The position numbers and the translations under genes were made by a program. From assembly GCF_900141635.1 (NCBI RefSeq), contig NZ_FSRH01000005.1, forward strand, positions 124,001 through 188,000: a DNA stretch of 64,000 bases, in the 5' to 3' direction. Each line of letters opens with the position of its first letter. The stretch's first letter is position 1. Under the pieces are notes generated by a model that searched no databases, was not told the origin of the DNA, and saw nothing but the letters and a program-made list of their open reading frames with translations. Below are positions 62,280 through 64,000 of this stretch, one piece after another. This DNA is from Peptoclostridium litorale DSM 5388. GTDB lineage: Bacteria > Bacillota > Clostridia > Peptostreptococcales > Peptostreptococcaceae.

Positions 62280-63533
62280 TTATACTATTGATTTTGCAGA
62301 AGAAGATATATTTGATTCATCTGCTTTTTTGATTCCATCGACTATAACGGCGCATGATGCGTCTCCCGTTATGTTCACTGCGGTTCTTAGCATGTCGAAA
62401 AGCCTGTCCACTCCAAACAGCAGAGGAAGTCCGACCACGGGAATGTTTGCCGAAAGCAGCACAGCAACTACCAGCAGTGTAGGTCCCGGAACGCCGGCCT
62501 GTCCTATAGACCCAAGTGTAGCCGTCAGTATTATTGCAATGTACTCAGTCACTCCAAGCTGTATTCCAAACATTTGAGAAAAGAACATCGCCACAAGAGC
62601 GTAATATATTGCGTTTCCGTCCATGTTTATTGTGGCTCCAAGGGGAAGTACAAATGATGCGGTTTCATTTGAAACCCCGAGGTCATCTTCGCAGACCTCA
62701 AAAGTCACAGGAAGAGTTCCCATTGAAGATGCTGTGGAAAGTGCTACAACCTGAGCTTTTTTTATTTTTGATATGAATTTTATTGGAGAAGTCGAAGACA
62801 TCAGTTTTACAATAAGAGGATATACCCCGAATGTTTGAATTGCCAGAGCGACTATATATACTCCCAGAAGCTTGGCAACCAGAGCAAGTGTTCCATAACC
62901 GAATGTTCCAACGGCATCGGACATAAGTCCGAATACCCCTATGGGGGCAATTAGCATGACTTTTCCTATCATCCATATAAGTGCCTCGGTTATATTGCTG
63001 AATATCTCCATGAGATTTTCTTTTTTGTTTTTTTCAAGAGTAGACACCCCAAATCCGAAAAACAGGCTGAAAAACAGCACCTGGAGTATGTTGCCTTCAA
63101 GAAGTGCAGAAAAAGGGTTTACTGGTATTACTCCCTTTATTGTAGCCCAAAAGCCGGGAGTTCCTCCCCTGTCTGCAAACTCATTTGAAAACATTCCCTT
63201 TATGGCTTCGACGTCAAGCCCTATGCCTGGTTTGAATATTGCACCGAAGGCAAGTCCGAGGGCAACGGCAACCGCAGTTGTTGCCATGTAGAATGTAAAT
63301 GTTGCTACTCCGATCTTACCGGCAGACTTTGTATTACCCAAAGACGCGGCTCCCGAGATTATTGACACTGTTACAAGTGGTATTACAAGCATTTTGATAA
63401 GCTGCATGAAAATGTCTCCAAGTGGAGCAAACACTGCAGCCTTTTCTCCCAAAAGTACACCGGCTGCTATACCCAGTATCATAGCCATTATTATCTGGTT
63501 TGCCGTGTTTGAGAAAAAACTATTTTTCTTCAT
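62280..63533 (-). CDS. Dicarboxylate/amino acid:cation symporter
   Basis: 417-residue DAACS-family (GltP/GltT-like) transporter with about eight helices and two re-entrant loops. Signatures are ALSTASSMGTLPVTF (serine-rich loop), LPLGATINMDGNAIYY and GQAGVPGPTLL, with DRLFDMLRTAVNITGDAS in the last helix. These carry the sodium and substrate sites. GGAGG lies 6 bases before ATG 63533. The frame open to 63680 has no further site. Likely substrates are glutamate, aspartate, serine/threonine or C4-dicarboxylates. Confidence 0.93.
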   Translation of the reverse strand: MKKNSFFSNTANQIIMAMILGIAAGVLLGEKAAVFAPLGDIFMQLIKMLVIPLVTVSIISGAASLGNTKSAGKIGVATFTFYMATTAVAVALGLAFGAIFKPGIGLDVEAIKGMFSNEFADRGGTPGFWATIKGVIPVNPFSALLEGNILQVLFFSLFFGFGVSTLEKNKKENLMEIFSNITEALIWMIGKVMLIAPIGVFGLMSDAVGTFGYGTLALVAKLLGVYIVALAIQTFGVYPLIVKLMSSTSPIKFISKIKKAQVVALSTASSMGTLPVTFEVCEDDLGVSNETASFVLPLGATINMDGNAIYYALVAMFFSQMFGIQLGVTEYIAIILTATLGSIGQAGVPGPTLLVVAVLLSANIPVVGLPLLFGVDRLFDMLRTAVNITGDASCAVIVDGIKKADESNISSSAKSIV

Positions 63534-63761
63534 AAAAATCCTCCTTAAAAAATACTGATTGTAATAAAATAAAGCATTAGTGCCTTTATATTGTATAATA
63601 ATATGTAAACTGATAGAATAGCTAAAACAATATTTTTTTATGTAAATAATATTGTTTACGTGTGCGAAGCGGAAATGCACAAGAAGTTTTGTTCTTGCTG
63701 GAGAAACGCGTGGACTTGCACTATATACAGTTCTACAAATTATTTTTTACAGGAGGCATAA

Positions 63762-64000
63762 ATGAACTACTACAATGGTTTTTATATAGAGAAGCCTGTT
63801 GGAAACAACATGTTTTCATATGAGCAGAGAAGTCAAAAGAGGATATATGTGCCTGCGCTTTTAGGTAGCAGCCTTGAAGACCTTCAAATTTCAGATGAAT
63901 ATTGCTTTTGCGAATGCCTTGAAGGCGAGGAGATATGCTGCAGCGGTCTTGAAAAGTTCATAGAGCTGAAAAGAGAGCGAAATACGGCATATATATTCGA
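63762..64000 (+). CDS. Unidentified protein, 3' end outside window
   Basis: The first 79 codons (MNYYNGFYIEKPVGNNMFSY...) follow AGGAGG at 5 bases. The visible part is acidic and rich in Tyr and Cys (EYCFCECLEGEEICCSGLEK). No family was recognised from this fragment. It is divergent from the symporter gene, with 228 bases between the start codons and a TATATA-type -10 at about 63721. Confidence 0.6.
   Translation, partial: MNYYNGFYIEKPVGNNMFSYEQRSQKRIYVPALLGSSLEDLQISDEYCFCECLEGEEICCSGLEKFIELKRERNTAYIF

Noticed and set aside
63534-63680. A 49-residue N-terminal extension of the dicarboxylate symporter
   Set aside because: The family N-terminus starts at MKKNSFFSNTANQ, which has a GGAGG site. 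The extension is AT-rich promoter DNA.
1-64000. CRISPR arrays, tRNA or rRNA genes, insertion sequences, prophage genes
   Set aside because: No regularly spaced direct repeats, cloverleaf-like segments, transposase, integrase or phage structural motifs were seen.

Overview
The window reads as a chromosome segment of a strictly anaerobic, Gram-positive, amino-acid-fermenting member of the Clostridia (Peptostreptococcaceae type). The grounds are AT-rich intergenic DNA, ATA/AGA/AGG-rich codon use, strong GGAGG ribosome binding sites, frequent TTG and GTG starts, and a clostridial uvrC-hprK-murB-rapZ-yvcK-whiA-HPr-dnaE-pfkA-pyk backbone. The tungstate transporter, selenocysteine formate dehydrogenase and [FeFe] hydrogenase together recall Peptoclostridium (Eubacterium) acidaminophilum. 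That species call is inference from gene content and was not checked by a search.

Layout. 1-2551: 3' part of uvrC, then hprK. 2552-21806: a self-contained H2/formate/tungsten block. It holds hymABC (NAD-linked [FeFe] hydrogenase), an ECF-like membrane protein, fdhB and fdhA (FdhA reads an in-frame TGA as selenocysteine), mogA-mobA-fdhD, a Moco/Tuco-type riboswitch with terminator, and tupABC-moeA-moeA2-moaA-moaC-MOSC. 21877-27100: the backbone resumes with murB, a PHP protein, rapZ, yvcK, a Nudix gene, whiA and HPr. 27129-31002: two tandem Na+/alanine symporters, each behind a strong promoter and CodY-like boxes. 31135-37668: dnaE, pfkA, pyk. 38195-39917: an NSS-family transporter with a 38-residue partner. 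39918-51677: a membrane protein of unknown function, an rRNA uracil methyltransferase, carbonic anhydrase, two chemoreceptors, aminopeptidase P, ComFB and a double-cubane/2-hydroxyacyl-CoA dehydratase-family protein. 51742-64000: an SLH protein, a small membrane protein, a universal stress protein, a SEC-C protein, an S1-domain protein, a HIT protein, an orphan sensor kinase, ferritin, an FAD oxidoreductase, two RNA-modifying enzymes, a dicarboxylate/amino-acid symporter and the start of an unidentified gene.

How the genes work together. HymABC with FdhAB could form a hydrogenase-formate dehydrogenase complex linking H2, formate, NAD(H) and possibly ferredoxin. TupABC imports tungstate. MoaA, MoaC, MogA, the two MoeA proteins and MobA supply most steps of the pyranopterin cofactor, and FdhD activates the enzyme. 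MoaD, MoaE and the Sec machinery are not in the window. The cofactor/tungstate operon appears to be controlled by a cofactor-sensing riboswitch, and the hydrogenase operon perhaps by Rex. The amino-acid transporters probably answer to CodY. HPr and its kinase sit beside glycolytic pfkA and pyk.

No tRNA, rRNA, CRISPR array, insertion sequence or prophage gene was recognised. Nearly every transcription unit ends in a clear hairpin, several of them bidirectional between convergent genes.
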